Shown in pieces: positions 1 to 8,573 of a stretch of DNA of 64,000 nucleotides. The notes below the pieces were generated by a model. It ran no database searches and had not been told where the DNA came from. It worked only from the letters and a program-made list of their open reading frames with translations. Each line of letters starts with the position of its first letter. Within the stretch, counting starts at the first letter, position 1. A program made the translations under genes and the position numbers. The stretch is from positions 248,001 through 312,000 of the forward strand of contig NZ_JACSQT010000002.1 in NCBI RefSeq assembly GCF_014836495.1. Direction: 5' to 3'. This stretch comes from Cytobacillus stercorigallinarum. GTDB lineage: Bacteria > Bacillota > Bacilli > Bacillales > Cytobacillaceae.

Positions 1-932
1 CCACAGGCTAATGTTTCAGGTCTTTCTGTTGTATGGCGGATCGTAACAGTTGGAATATAGAATAAACAGCATTCCTCTTGGACTGTTCCACTATCCGTTA
101 ATACACAGAAAGCATTTTTCTCAAGTTGTACAAAATCAAAAAAACCAAATGGTTGATGGAATTCGACTAATGGATGTAGAACGAAATCGGTAAGGTGATC
201 GATTTTGGATTTTGTGCGGGGATGAATACTGCAAATAACACGTTTATTAAAATGATCAGCTACTTGATTAACGCCATTTAATATCTCAAGCAGTCTTTCT
301 TGATGGTCGACATTTTCAGCTCTATGTGCAGTAAGTAACAAATAATTTCCTTTTTGTAGTGATAGTGAGGGTAAAATATTACTTTTATTAATTTGTGCTG
401 AATAGTGTTGGATGACTTCATTAATCGGATTGCCTGAAGTATAGATTCTTTGTGGGGCAACCCCTTCTCTTAATAAGTTTTCTTTACTTCCTGGTGTATA
501 AGGTAGATTAATTGTTGAAATCGCATCAATTACACGGCGGTTTTTCTCTTCAGGCACTTCTAAATCATAGCAACGATTCCCCGCCTCCATATGGTATACT
601 GGAATACCCATGCGCTCAGCTAGAATGGCACAGAGTCCACTATTAGTGTCTCCTAATACGAGGATTTTATCTGGTGCCTCATCTTGTAATATGCCTTCTA
701 GTTCGCTATACATTTTTGCTAATTGTTTCCCAAGTGATTGTTGTTTTGTTGCTAATATATAATCAGGTTGTCTTAAGCCTAGTTCTTTAAAAAAGATATC
801 GCTTAATTCATTTGTGAAATTTTGACCGGTGTGGACAATAAGATGTTCATCAATTAATTGATCGAGTTTTTTTATGATTAAACTTAAGCGAATAATTTCG
901 GGCCTTGTCCCCAAAATTGTCATGATCTTCAT
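1..932 (-). CDS. UDP-N-acetylglucosamine 2-epimerase family protein (3' end cut by window edge)
   Basis: Partial gene; about 310 codons are visible from an ATG at 932 and the reading frame runs off the left edge. It looks like a non-hydrolysing sugar-nucleotide C2 epimerase acting in surface polysaccharide precursor synthesis. Visible motifs are GTRPEIIRLS at the N-terminus, VHTGQN, LGDTNS, MEAGNRCYD followed by PEEKNRR, AHRAEN, and TDSGTVQEE near the cut end. The MEAGNRCYD/PEEKNRR block is closer to the FnlC/WbpI/Cap5G subgroup than to plain WecB/MnaA, which usually has VEAGLRT (family knowledge, from memory). Substrate is therefore uncertain: UDP-GlcNAc or a modified amino sugar. Neighbours in the window do not help. 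Confidence 0.85.
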   Translation of the reverse strand, partial: MKIMTILGTRPEIIRLSLIIKKLDQLIDEHLIVHTGQNFTNELSDIFFKELGLRQPDYILATKQQSLGKQLAKMYSELEGILQDEAPDKILVLGDTNSGLCAILAERMGIPVYHMEAGNRCYDLEVPEEKNRRVIDAISTINLPYTPGSKENLLREGVAPQRIYTSGNPINEVIQHYSAQINKSNILPSLSLQKGNYLLLTAHRAENVDHQERLLEILNGVNQVADHFNKRVICSIHPRTKSKIDHLTDFVLHPLVEFHQPFGFFDFVQLEKNAFCVLTDSGTVQEECCLFYIPTVTIRHTTERPETLAC

Positions 933-1092
933 CCCTTCACTCCCTTTCCTTTCAATTACTAGACCATAGCACTTTTTTCTATCTAATATTAATTTATGCT
1001 TGTATCTCGACTTTGCTATAGGCAAGTCTTTGAAAGATAAAATTGAAACATATACCTAAAGAGCGCTTTTAAGGGACGAAGCCACTGGAAAT
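933..1092. other. Intergenic stretch upstream of the epimerase gene
   Basis: AT-rich spacer holding the 5' region of the epimerase gene. No additional ORF with a ribosome binding site was seen. Confidence 0.4.
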
Positions 1093-1136
1093 GAAAAAAA
1101 GCTATGATGAAATGGTATTTACCCTATCATCATAGC
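1093..1136 (-). terminator. Rho-independent terminator after the CXXC protein gene
   Basis: A perfect 10-bp stem (1101-1110 with 1127-1136) is followed, on the minus strand, by a run of seven T. It lies just past the stop of the gene at 1166-1462. Confidence 0.8.
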
Positions 1137-1165
1137 AAGCAAAATTATCGTTCTTAATTAGTTCA

Positions 1166-1462
1166 TTACATTACATCATTATTATTAATGAAACGGATAA
1201 AAAAAGGCATGAGAAGACAAATAATGATAAATACGAAGCCACTGGATAGATAGACAATGGTTTGCGAAGGGTTAAACAGATAAATAAAAGCGATAATAAA
1301 TGAGGAAACGAGCGGTAGAAAGCAAGTTACTTTTTTTGAAGCTACACTTTGATATTGATTTTCCCCGCAGTACATACACTTTAATGTTCTTCTCATAGTA
1401 AATAGCCTTTTAAATGTTTGCGTCCAACTCCACTTGTGATGACAATTTTGACAAATAGGCAT
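1166..1462 (-). CDS. Small CXXC-20-CXXC zinc-ribbon membrane protein
   Basis: 98 residues. Two CxxC pairs (C4/C7 and C29/C32) with about 20 residues between them form a likely zinc ribbon and match the layout of the TIGR04104 cxxc_20_cxxc family. Two hydrophobic segments follow (about residues 46-62 and 67-88), so it is probably a membrane protein with the ribbon on one face. A GGAGG site precedes the ATG. The family has no assigned biochemical role; it is common in Bacillaceae. It appears to be transcribed alone or with the PHP gene just upstream, and ends at a clear terminator. Confidence 0.75.
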   Translation of the reverse strand: MPICQNCHHKWSWTQTFKRLFTMRRTLKCMYCGENQYQSVASKKVTCFLPLVSSFIIAFIYLFNPSQTIVYLSSGFVFIIICLLMPFFIRFINNNDVM

Positions 1463-1482
1463 AACAAACCTCCATTATTCCT

Positions 1483-2286
1483 TTATCGCTTAAAACCAAA
1501 TTCACCCAAATAGTGGGCATATGTATGAAAATCTGATCCTCCAGTTTGCAGGATCTCATATTTTTTTGCCATTCTTTTGTATTTTTTCACATCCTTACTT
1601 GTATGCCTGCGATGCCAAACTTCGATACCATCGAGACCTAAATGCAGTAGCTCTAACACTAACTGATCATCTTTTATGAGGCGCGGATGAGCTAGCACAG
1701 CATGTCCACCCGCCTCATGAATCGTGGCAATCGCTTCTTCCACAGACATCGTATCGAGTGGAACATGTGTTGGCGTATCATCACCGATGTAGCGCCGAAA
1801 AGCATCATTCTTACACGATGCATAGCCCTTTTCGACTATAGCCATGGCAATATGGGGTCGACAAATAAGCTCTCCTGCCATTTGTTTCCTTATATCTTTC
1901 ATACTAATAGGCACTCCATAAAAGTTTAACAGTTTTAACATCTTGTTGGCACGATCTAACCGACTTTCATAAATAAATGCCAGTTTCTTTTTAAGACTAT
2001 TAGTCGGATGAATACCATAACCTAATATATCAATTCTTTTATCTTTATATGTTGATGATAGCTCAATCCCTCTAATGAGATGAATAGGGAGATTGTGGGA
2101 GATGCTATACACCTCTTCTACACCATCAATCGTATCATGATCTGTAATACTGATGGTCTTTAATCTTTTTTGAACAGCATATTGTATTAACTCAAGAGGA
2201 GTTAGTTCACCATCGGAAGCAGTCGTATGCAAATGCAAGTCAAAGCCTTCCTCTTTAGTTACAGCAGCTATATCCAATACACTCAA
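1483..2286 (-). CDS. PHP-domain phosphoesterase (TrpH/RNase AM-like)
   Basis: 267 residues. A PHP metal-binding domain fills the protein: HLHTTASDGELTP near residue 18, ITDHDTIDG near residue 47, a central region with CRPHIA, HAVLAHP near residue 195, and GGSDFH near the C-terminus. These are the usual histidine/aspartate metal ligands of the PHP family, whose studied members release nucleotides or phosphate from short nucleic acids or small phosphoesters. Exact substrate unknown. The start is unclear: the first codon in frame is a TTG only one base after a GGGGG motif, and a TTG three codons later has better spacing. It lies 20 bp upstream of the CXXC gene. Confidence 0.8.
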   Translation of the reverse strand: MSVLDIAAVTKEEGFDLHLHTTASDGELTPLELIQYAVQKRLKTISITDHDTIDGVEEVYSISHNLPIHLIRGIELSSTYKDKRIDILGYGIHPTNSLKKKLAFIYESRLDRANKMLKLLNFYGVPISMKDIRKQMAGELICRPHIAMAIVEKGYASCKNDAFRRYIGDDTPTHVPLDTMSVEEAIATIHEAGGHAVLAHPRLIKDDQLVLELLHLGLDGIEVWHRRHTSKDVKKYKRMAKKYEILQTGGSDFHTYAHYLGEFGFKR

Positions 2287-2302
2287 GCCCCCTTAACGAT
2301 AT

Positions 2303-2854
2303 TTATTCTTCTTCAGGAGGTCTTTTCCCCCTTTGTAATTCATTAATCGATAAGCCAAAGTCATATTGTAAATGCGGGTAATCTTTAAAATGCTGCCAAT
2401 CCCCACCCCATTCAAATCCTAACTTTTTCGCTTCTGCTACTACTTCATCCCAGTCAGCTTGTCCATTCCCATTCCCATCATATGTCATATCCCACACTAC
2501 TTCTCCACCTTTTGTGACTAGTGCAAAATCAACAGCTAACCCATAATTATGATACGATTCTCCACCTTTGGCATGTGTGACAATTTCTCCTTCTTCAGAT
2601 CGCCCTTTTGCATACAGCTCATCTTGGTCATGTAAACTGCGATAATCATCTGTAATCAATATATTGATTCCTTTGTCTTCTAATGATGTGATTAGCTGTT
2701 CTGTCTTAGCTCTTACTTCGGGATGAACCTCAACTGGTAAAGGTACATCTTTATACTTAAATAATGAACCGAATAAATATTGGATAATTAACAATAGAAT
2801 AATAATAAATATGAGCGTAAATACAAACGCTCTAAAAACTTTCACCATCTTCAC
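2303..2854 (-). CDS. cwlK: Membrane-anchored M15 peptidoglycan peptidase (CwlK-like)
   Basis: About 183 residues. An N-terminal hydrophobic segment anchors the protein, followed by an M15B/VanY-type zinc peptidase domain. Visible features are the D-DYRS segment, ESYHNYGLAVDFAL (zinc ligands H and D) and WGGDWQHFKDYPHLQ (catalytic and ligand residues). The arrangement and length fit CwlK-type L-alanyl-D-glutamate endopeptidases that trim the peptide stem of peptidoglycan at the outer membrane face. The first open codon is a GTG at 2875, but a GTG at 2854 lies 10 nt after GGAAGGG and is preferred; an ATG follows two codons later. It lies 16 bp upstream of the PHP gene. Confidence 0.8.
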   Translation of the reverse strand: MKMVKVFRAFVFTLIFIIILLLIIQYLFGSLFKYKDVPLPVEVHPEVRAKTEQLITSLEDKGINILITDDYRSLHDQDELYAKGRSEEGEIVTHAKGGESYHNYGLAVDFALVTKGGEVVWDMTYDGNGNGQADWDEVVAEAKKLGFEWGGDWQHFKDYPHLQYDFGLSINELQRGKRPPEEE

Positions 2855-2988
2855 TTTTTCTTTTCCCTTCCACACAAAGTTGTCTCTTTTAATAGTTTAT
2901 CAGTTTCATAAACGAATAATCGAAGAAAAAGGTTTCAGTTTTTTGATAAAGGGAATAAATGTAACAAACTTCAAAAGGAGTGGTACAA

Positions 2989-3165
2989 ATGAACAAAGAG
3001 CAAATGGATGGTCTTAAAGATAAAGTAAAAGGAAAAATGAAAGAAGAATATGGTGATAGTACAAATCATACATCAAAAAAATCTGAAGGTAAGATGGATC
3101 AAGTGAAAGGAACAGTTAAAGAAAAGTTCGGCGATGTGAAGGAAGCTTTTAACAAACAAAAGTAA
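2989..3165 (+). CDS. CsbD-family general stress protein
   Basis: 58 residues, very rich in Lys, Glu, Asp and Gly, with a repeated pattern (GLKDKVKGKMKEEYGD and later QVKGTVKEKFGD) that defines CsbD-like proteins. In Bacillus the family belongs to the general stress regulon; molecular function is unknown. The ATG at 2989 is chosen over an in-frame GTG at 2980 because AAAGGAG ends 8 nt before it. It is transcribed alone on the plus strand and ends at a strong terminator. Confidence 0.88.
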   Translation: MNKEQMDGLKDKVKGKMKEEYGDSTNHTSKKSEGKMDQVKGTVKEKFGDVKEAFNKQK

Positions 3166-3171
3166 GAAAAA

Positions 3172-3200
3172 GGTGATGATTCCTTTCATCACCTTTTTTC
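3172..3200 (+). terminator. Terminator after the CsbD gene
   Basis: Eight-bp stem (3172-3179 with 3186-3193), 6-nt loop, then TTTTTT. It starts 7 nt past the stop codon. Confidence 0.9.
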
Positions 3201-3299
3201 TTCTTTACATTCTGTTATTATTTCTTCCCATCTAACATACGAAATCCTTTTGCTGACATCTCACCCATTTATGGCCCTCTTTAGCAACCGATCATTTAA

Positions 3300-4928
3300 T
3301 CATGATAATATAGTTCTACTCTTAGTATTTTTTTCCTGCCTATTTTCAATCTCATAAGAGATAAATAGAAAAGAGATTCCGAATATCCACATATGATGAT
3401 TCGCCATTAACTTGCCATCTTTTGAAACAAACATCGTAAATTTTTCATTTAAAGGCAAACGGAAAAAGTGATTTCTCCATTGAAAATATATTCCTTCATG
3501 CGACTGCTCGTTTTCTTGAAAACTAGTTAATACTAAGTTCTCTTTATCCATCTTCAGTGAAAGAATACCGGTCATAGCAGAGAAAGGAAGGGGTAGACTT
3601 ATATTCATATATTTTTTCCCTAAATGTTCATGTGCTGAATATAAAGCAATAAAGCAAACGTCATTGTTAATTTTTCTCAACCATGCTCGGGGATTTGTTC
3701 GCCCATCGACTTTAGATGAGACCGATACCAACTCACCGTTCATTTCTATTTTATTGTTATGCAGGGGTAAATGGATTTGTTTAACGAAACGGCTCACTTG
3801 GTAATAACAGAAAGCAAATGGTTTAAACCATTTAGCCCATTGTACAGTTGCAAACAAGCGAAACTCGCTCGTATGTTCATAAAAATCTTGGTATGGTTTT
3901 GGAATCGAATGGGATGAATAACTTTGTAGATCTTCAACAAGTCCATCTACTTTTCTACTGTCTTTCACTTTAGTTAACACTTCTTCACCAACCACCACGC
4001 CACCTCTCACATGACTCAGTGGGATATGATGCTTAACGAAACGACTTTGTGGTCGGATAAAAAACCACGCTAAGCAACCACATAAAGCAAAAAAGATACT
4101 ATTCGTTATTCCATGAAATTGAAGCATGAAAGGGATAGTCATCCCCTCATTCCCACCATATCGACTAATGATATAGGCAACAGAAAATAAAATGGTTACA
4201 CCTAAGGAAGCAAATGAAATGACAGCCAAGGATTTGTGAAACAATCTATGAATTCGTGCGCTTAATGCATAATAAATCAAGCCATAGATTCCATATATAT
4301 AAAGAAAGACTGACACTACTTCTAACCAATAAGAAACAGCAATGCCGATTGCAAGAAGAAGCGGTGCAATAAGGATGGCTGTGCTACAGTAGTAAAAACC
4401 CCTTCGCTTCCCTTTTAGTACTCGACCTAAAAAACCAGCAAAAACCGGTAATAAAAAAGAAGCATAATGAAAATGGATGCTCGTTAACCAAGTAATCATA
4501 GGGGAAAAACCAGTATCAATTCCATTATAATGAGCAAATGTCCATAATCCACCAATTGCTAAATAAATCAAACCAACATCAATCAAAAATTCTTCAAAGT
4601 GAGTGAACCCCCGGTTTAGAAAGCGCCATATCCCATAAAAACAGAAGAAAACCGTATAAATCAGGTAAATTGTAGAGAAAATCCAATTGGTCTCACTTGA
4701 AGTGAAAACCATTAGTATAAAAACCGAAATGACACCCATTGTAATGAATAGCCATCCGTATCTATCTATCCAATCCCCTTTCTCAACAATAAGCAAGATC
4801 ATTGCCGGAACATAAATCATTTGTGCCACGGTCAAAAGTAAAAAATAGCCACTATCGATTGATACGATAAATGTAATAATAAATAAAATGAGGTATAGGA
4901 TAAGTAATGTTTTTTTCTGTCTATTCAT
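3300..4928 (-). CDS. yndJ: YndJ-like multispanning membrane protein
   Basis: About 542 residues. The first ~270 residues hold roughly eight to ten hydrophobic segments; the rest is largely soluble, with a recognisable tract around WFKPFAFCYY and KVDGRTNPRAWLRKI. This two-part layout matches the YndJ-like family of Bacillus, which has no known function. The first ATG (4946) lacks a ribosome site; the ATG at 4928 lies about 10 nt after AAGGGA and overlaps the upstream stop by 8 bp, so it is preferred. It is third in a translationally coupled trio with a DUF4166 protein and an SRPBCC/DoxX protein, comparable to the yndG-H-J neighbourhood of Bacillus subtilis (from memory). Confidence 0.7.
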   Translation of the reverse strand: MNRQKKTLLILYLILFIITFIVSIDSGYFLLLTVAQMIYVPAMILLIVEKGDWIDRYGWLFITMGVISVFILMVFTSSETNWIFSTIYLIYTVFFCFYGIWRFLNRGFTHFEEFLIDVGLIYLAIGGLWTFAHYNGIDTGFSPMITWLTSIHFHYASFLLPVFAGFLGRVLKGKRRGFYYCSTAILIAPLLLAIGIAVSYWLEVVSVFLYIYGIYGLIYYALSARIHRLFHKSLAVISFASLGVTILFSVAYIISRYGGNEGMTIPFMLQFHGITNSIFFALCGCLAWFFIRPQSRFVKHHIPLSHVRGGVVVGEEVLTKVKDSRKVDGLVEDLQSYSSHSIPKPYQDFYEHTSEFRLFATVQWAKWFKPFAFCYYQVSRFVKQIHLPLHNNKIEMNGELVSVSSKVDGRTNPRAWLRKINNDVCFIALYSAHEHLGKKYMNISLPLPFSAMTGILSLKMDKENLVLTSFQENEQSHEGIYFQWRNHFFRLPLNEKFTMFVSKDGKLMANHHMWIFGISFLFISYEIENRQEKNTKSRTILS

Positions 4929-5511
4929 CAATAAAAGTCCCTTCATATGTAAACAATGTACCTATAAGCCGATTCCTTACTTTTACTTTAATTCGAAACC
5001 GGTCAATCTTCTCATCGAATTGTTCATACACCTCAGCTTTTACTTGTAAGAAAGAGGGGATTTCTAACTCGTGTTTACCAATAAGTAACGCTTGCCGACC
5101 CGACACAATCTTTAAACCACCACAAGGTTGTACTTGAAAACAAAGTGATGAGTATAGAGGTGAAGGATAACCTAAAAAATCATCCACTACTCTCGTCTGT
5201 TCATTCCACTTCATGTTTGCATCAAAATAACGCACTTTCCCACCAATGAAAAACTTCCGCTCCCAATACACTTCATTTTTTTCTACATTCAACGTATTTT
5301 TCACTTCAAACGGAATATTTTTACCATGTTCAGGGAACATTAAGCGTCTTTTTGTCGCTAAATATAAAAAAGGGCGTAGCCACCATTTGTTTTCAACAAT
5401 ATCCATTTTCCCTTTTCCTATAAAAGTTGCCTGATTGAAACGATATCTTTGTTGCATTCTCTTATGTAATCTTTCAAACTGTTCACCTAATACTTGCTCA
5501 TACATAGTCAT
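4921..5511 (-). CDS. DUF4166-family protein
   Basis: 196 residues with no signal peptide or clear membrane helix. LGEQFERLHKRMQQRY at the N-terminus and the long beta-rich body fit DUF4166, a domain of unknown function that often travels with YndJ and with saccharopine-dehydrogenase-like proteins. It overlaps the upstream gene by 4 bp and the downstream yndJ-like gene by about 8 bp, so the three products are likely made together. No catalytic motif could be identified. Confidence 0.65.
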   Translation of the reverse strand: MTMYEQVLGEQFERLHKRMQQRYRFNQATFIGKGKMDIVENKWWLRPFLYLATKRRLMFPEHGKNIPFEVKNTLNVEKNEVYWERKFFIGGKVRYFDANMKWNEQTRVVDDFLGYPSPLYSSLCFQVQPCGGLKIVSGRQALLIGKHELEIPSFLQVKAEVYEQFDEKIDRFRIKVKVRNRLIGTLFTYEGTFIDE

Positions 5512-6419
5512 TTGCGCTTTTTCACTCTCCTACAATTTTTAGCAGACGGTAGATGAGTCGAACTTAACCACCCAATCAGGGCAAGTATAATTAAACTAGT
5601 GTTAAACGTAAAAGGATTAAAGGGGGCAGTCATTAAAGATGGAATTCCGACAATTGCCGCTATACCTAAAGCAAGTAAAAGTAAAAGGGCTATTATAAAC
5701 AACTTCCCTTTTCGCTGAATGAATAAAAAACTCAAGCCAAAGACAATCTCACCTACACCTGCAATTACCATCAATGTTTTCGCATGCGCATATGAGACTG
5801 GCATTACATCGGTAATCATTTGCACCTCTAGGGGATGTTGCGTAATCAATTTAGGAACCAAACCGTGATAGATCCATATAAAAGCAAAGAGAAACGTAAC
5901 AATCCAGTGAATGATAAAATTGCGATATTGCGCCCCTGGACTTTCACCTTTTTCTAACCATCTTCGCAATACATCGAAACTAAGGGCTGTTGACCATCCT
6001 AATAAAGGTCGGAAAAAATAGTTATCTAGCAACATACCAAACTTACCTAATGGGACATTATAGTCATATTGGGTAATAAATAATGTCTTATTCTCTCCTT
6101 TAGGTTCATATTTCCAGTATCCTCTACCTTCCCTTATTGGCGAAAGCGAATAATCTGTACCGAAATGAAGCGATGAAGTCTTTTTTCCATCCCTATCTAC
6201 GCTCCCTCTTGTTTTCCCCCACCCTACTATTTCTAAAAATGGTGGTATATTTCGCTTATATGTAAAAGTTTGCACGTCATCATCCAGTATTTCTTCATAG
6301 TTAATGCTTGAGAATCTGATATCCCATTCCACATGCTTAGTAGGTTCTTGTGTATATGTCCAAACGTCATCTAGCTCACGATTGATATCAATCTCCACAT
6401 AAATCGGTTTAGGCTTCAT
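5508..6419 (-). CDS. SRPBCC-domain / DoxX-like fusion membrane protein
   Basis: 303 residues. The N-terminal ~150 residues read as an SRPBCC (START-like) ligand-binding domain (YVEIDINRELDDVWTYTQ at the start). The C-terminal ~150 residues hold four hydrophobic helices of DoxX-like character. The start at 6419 is chosen because GGGAGG lies 7 nt upstream; an earlier in-frame ATG at 6443 has no such site. First gene of the coupled trio ending with the YndJ-like protein. A role at the membrane with a small hydrophobic ligand is inference only. Confidence 0.65.
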   Translation of the reverse strand: MKPKPIYVEIDINRELDDVWTYTQEPTKHVEWDIRFSSINYEEILDDDVQTFTYKRNIPPFLEIVGWGKTRGSVDRDGKKTSSLHFGTDYSLSPIREGRGYWKYEPKGENKTLFITQYDYNVPLGKFGMLLDNYFFRPLLGWSTALSFDVLRRWLEKGESPGAQYRNFIIHWIVTFLFAFIWIYHGLVPKLITQHPLEVQMITDVMPVSYAHAKTLMVIAGVGEIVFGLSFLFIQRKGKLFIIALLLLLALGIAAIVGIPSLMTAPFNPFTFNTSLIILALIGWLSSTHLPSAKNCRRVKKRK

Positions 6420-6590
6420 CACCCCACCTCCCTTACTTACCATTATAACTGATAATAAACGGTTAAATCACCAAATGTTGGAGAATAATCACTCAATACA
6501 TAGAGCCGCATTTTCCCTGTACTTATCGTTCATTTACTAGATTGAAAGACGAAATGCTCCTGCGACCTCCTTTCTACTCTACGGTAAAAG

Positions 6591-6626
6591 AAATATTCAA
6601 TTCATCTAAATAAATAAAATATTCAA
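6591..6626. repeat. AAATATTCAA direct repeat upstream of the ABC operon
   Basis: The decamer AAATATTCAA occurs at 6591-6600 and 6617-6626, 26 bp apart (about 2.5 helical turns), just upstream of the -35 box. Similar ATTCAAATA and ATCAAATAT words continue into the promoter. It could bind a regulator; no cognate gene is adjacent. Confidence 0.35.
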
Positions 6627-6632
6627 ATAATA

Positions 6633-6662
6633 TTGACATTAATCAAATATTTTTTGTATTTT
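6633..6662 (+). promoter_or_regulatory. Candidate sigma-A promoter of the ABC importer operon
   Basis: A perfect TTGACA (6633-6638) is followed after 18 bp by TATTTT (6657-6662), 40 nt before the ATG at 6703. A second TATTAT at 6673-6678 is too far for this -35 box. Confidence 0.55.
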
Positions 6663-6702
6663 TAAAACTATGTATTATATATAAAACAAAGGGGGATTTA
6701 AC

Positions 6703-7740
6703 ATGAAAAGTAGCTTATTCACTTTATTGCTGTCAACACTGCTCCTTCTGACAGCTTGCGGTAATGCTTCTTCTACTTCAGAGGATGGAAAGACAACACT
6801 TACTTTTGCAGAGCCAGCAAGAATTCTTTCCTTCGCTCCTCTCTATGTGGCAATTGAAAAAGGATATTTTGAAGACGAAGGGATCGAGGCAACTATTGCT
6901 TCAGGAGGTGGTGGTTCCCAAGTGACAGCGACTATTCTTTCAGGAGATACACAATTTGCGCTAGCTGCACCACGTGCCATGTTATCTGCCATTGAAGCAG
7001 GAGAAGACCTTGTAGCCATCCAAGGATTAAATTCTGCTCTCACATATGAAGTAGCGCTGTCTGACACCTTTATGAAAGAAAAAGGCATAACAAAAGAATC
7101 CACTGTTGAGGAGAAAGTAAAAGCATTAGCTGGTGCAAAAATTGGCTCTAATCAAGTAGGAGATTCCGGCGATGTTTATTTACGCTATTTAATGGAAAAG
7201 TATGGCCAAGATCAATCGACCCTTGAAACAGTAAAAATGGAAGGAACAGGTTCAAAAGTCGGTGGAATGCAAGAAGGTATTATTGATGGTGGAATTGCGT
7301 CACCCCCATTCTCTGCACTGGTTGAAGCAGAAGAGGGTGGTTCACTTGCACTCGAACTAAGTGAAGAAGAAATGTACGCTGAACTAGCTTGGGAGATTGT
7401 TTTTGCGAAGAGAGACTATATCGAAGAAAACCCTGAACTTACTACAAAAGTTGTAAGAGCATTAGGAAAAGCGATTGAATTTACTCGAGACAATCCAGGT
7501 GAAGCTGCTGGATTAATTACAGGGTATTTTGAAGGAGTCGATCAAGCAATATTAGAAAAATCGCTCACTTCATTAAAACCAACCTATGTCGGTTATGGTG
7601 AAATGACTCAAGCTGCATGGGATCACGCACAAAACCCTTTAGTTGAATTAAGTGAAATTTCTGGTGTAAGCCAAACTCATGATACGTCTGAAGAAAAACT
7701 TTGGACAAATCGTTACTTAAAAGAAGCTTTCCCAAAATAA
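6703..7740 (+). CDS. ABC importer substrate-binding lipoprotein (NMT1/SsuA/ThiY-like)
   Basis: 345 residues. A lipoprotein signal with lipobox LLTAC places Cys19 as the lipidated residue. The mature part reads as an NMT1/THI5-like periplasmic-binding-type fold: LTFAEPARILSFAPLYVAIEKGYF is followed by the EGIEA, GGGGSQVTATILSGDTQFALAA and GSNQVGDSGDVYLRYL stretches typical of nitrate/sulfonate/taurine/pyrimidine-precursor binders. GGGGGAT sits 7 nt before the ATG. It heads an operon with an ATPase and a permease. The substrate cannot be told; no TPP or other riboswitch was seen upstream. Confidence 0.85.
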   Translation: MKSSLFTLLLSTLLLLTACGNASSTSEDGKTTLTFAEPARILSFAPLYVAIEKGYFEDEGIEATIASGGGGSQVTATILSGDTQFALAAPRAMLSAIEAGEDLVAIQGLNSALTYEVALSDTFMKEKGITKESTVEEKVKALAGAKIGSNQVGDSGDVYLRYLMEKYGQDQSTLETVKMEGTGSKVGGMQEGIIDGGIASPPFSALVEAEEGGSLALELSEEEMYAELAWEIVFAKRDYIEENPELTTKVVRALGKAIEFTRDNPGEAAGLITGYFEGVDQAILEKSLTSLKPTYVGYGEMTQAAWDHAQNPLVELSEISGVSQTHDTSEEKLWTNRYLKEAFPK

Positions 7741-7758
7741 TAGGAAAGGAAGGTTACG

Positions 7759-8559
7759 ATGATAGATACACAATCAATACCAAAACTGCAAAGTCAATTC
7801 CTCGATGTCACTTATATAAACCATAAAACCGGTCAAGAGGTAACTGCTTTAAAAAATATCAACCTCTCCATTCAAGAAGGAGAATTTATTTGTATTGTCG
7901 GTCCATCAGGTTGTGGAAAAACAACTTTCTTGAATACGGTGATCGGTTTTATTGAACCGAGTAATGGGTCCATTCTTTTAGATAATAAAAAAATAGTCGG
8001 ACCTGGGAAAGATCGCTCCATGGTCTTTCAATCTCCGAGTCTCCTCCCATGGAGAAATGTAATGGACAACGTCTTATACGGTGTAGAATTACAAAAAAGA
8101 ATCACTTCTGAAACGAGAAAGCTTGCGAAAACATATATAGAAATGGTTGGCCTCAAAGGATTTGAAAGTCATTATCCGCATGAATTATCTGGTGGTATGC
8201 AACAACGAGTAAACCTTGCGAGAGCCTTAACAGTAGAACCTTCCTTGCTACTTTTAGATGAACCATTCTCCGCTCTTGATGCACAAACAAGAGAATTTAT
8301 GCAACAGGAACTTGTGAGAATATGGAGTGAAACGAAAAAAACAAGTATATTTATCACACATCAAATCGATGAAGCTGTTTTTTTAGCTGATCGCGTTTTT
8401 GTATTCGGGGCAAGACCTGGCCATTTGGTTGATGATATTGCCATTGATTTAAAAAGACCAAGAGAATTGAAGATAAAAAGAGAACCACATTTTCTACAAT
8501 ACGTTGACCGTATTTGGCAATTAATAGAAAACGAGTCAGCAAAACAAGGTTTCGCCTAA
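7759..8559 (+). CDS. ABC importer ATP-binding protein (SsuB/TauB-like)
   Basis: 266 residues. Walker A is GPSGCGKTT (about residues 48-56), the Q-loop is in VFQSPSLLPWRNV, the signature is LSGGMQQR, and Walker B is LLLLDEPFSALD, followed by the switch histidine in FITHQIDEA. This is the nitrate/sulfonate/taurine subfamily of import ATPases. It lies 18 bp after the binding-protein gene and energises the permease that follows. Confidence 0.93.
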   Translation: MIDTQSIPKLQSQFLDVTYINHKTGQEVTALKNINLSIQEGEFICIVGPSGCGKTTFLNTVIGFIEPSNGSILLDNKKIVGPGKDRSMVFQSPSLLPWRNVMDNVLYGVELQKRITSETRKLAKTYIEMVGLKGFESHYPHELSGGMQQRVNLARALTVEPSLLLLDEPFSALDAQTREFMQQELVRIWSETKKTSIFITHQIDEAVFLADRVFVFGARPGHLVDDIAIDLKRPRELKIKREPHFLQYVDRIWQLIENESAKQGFA

Positions 8560-8573
8560 GGAGGAGACATTCA

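Noticed and set aside
6480-6702. Riboswitch (for example TPP) upstream of the ABC importer
   Set aside because: No conserved riboswitch core could be found in this AT-rich leader.
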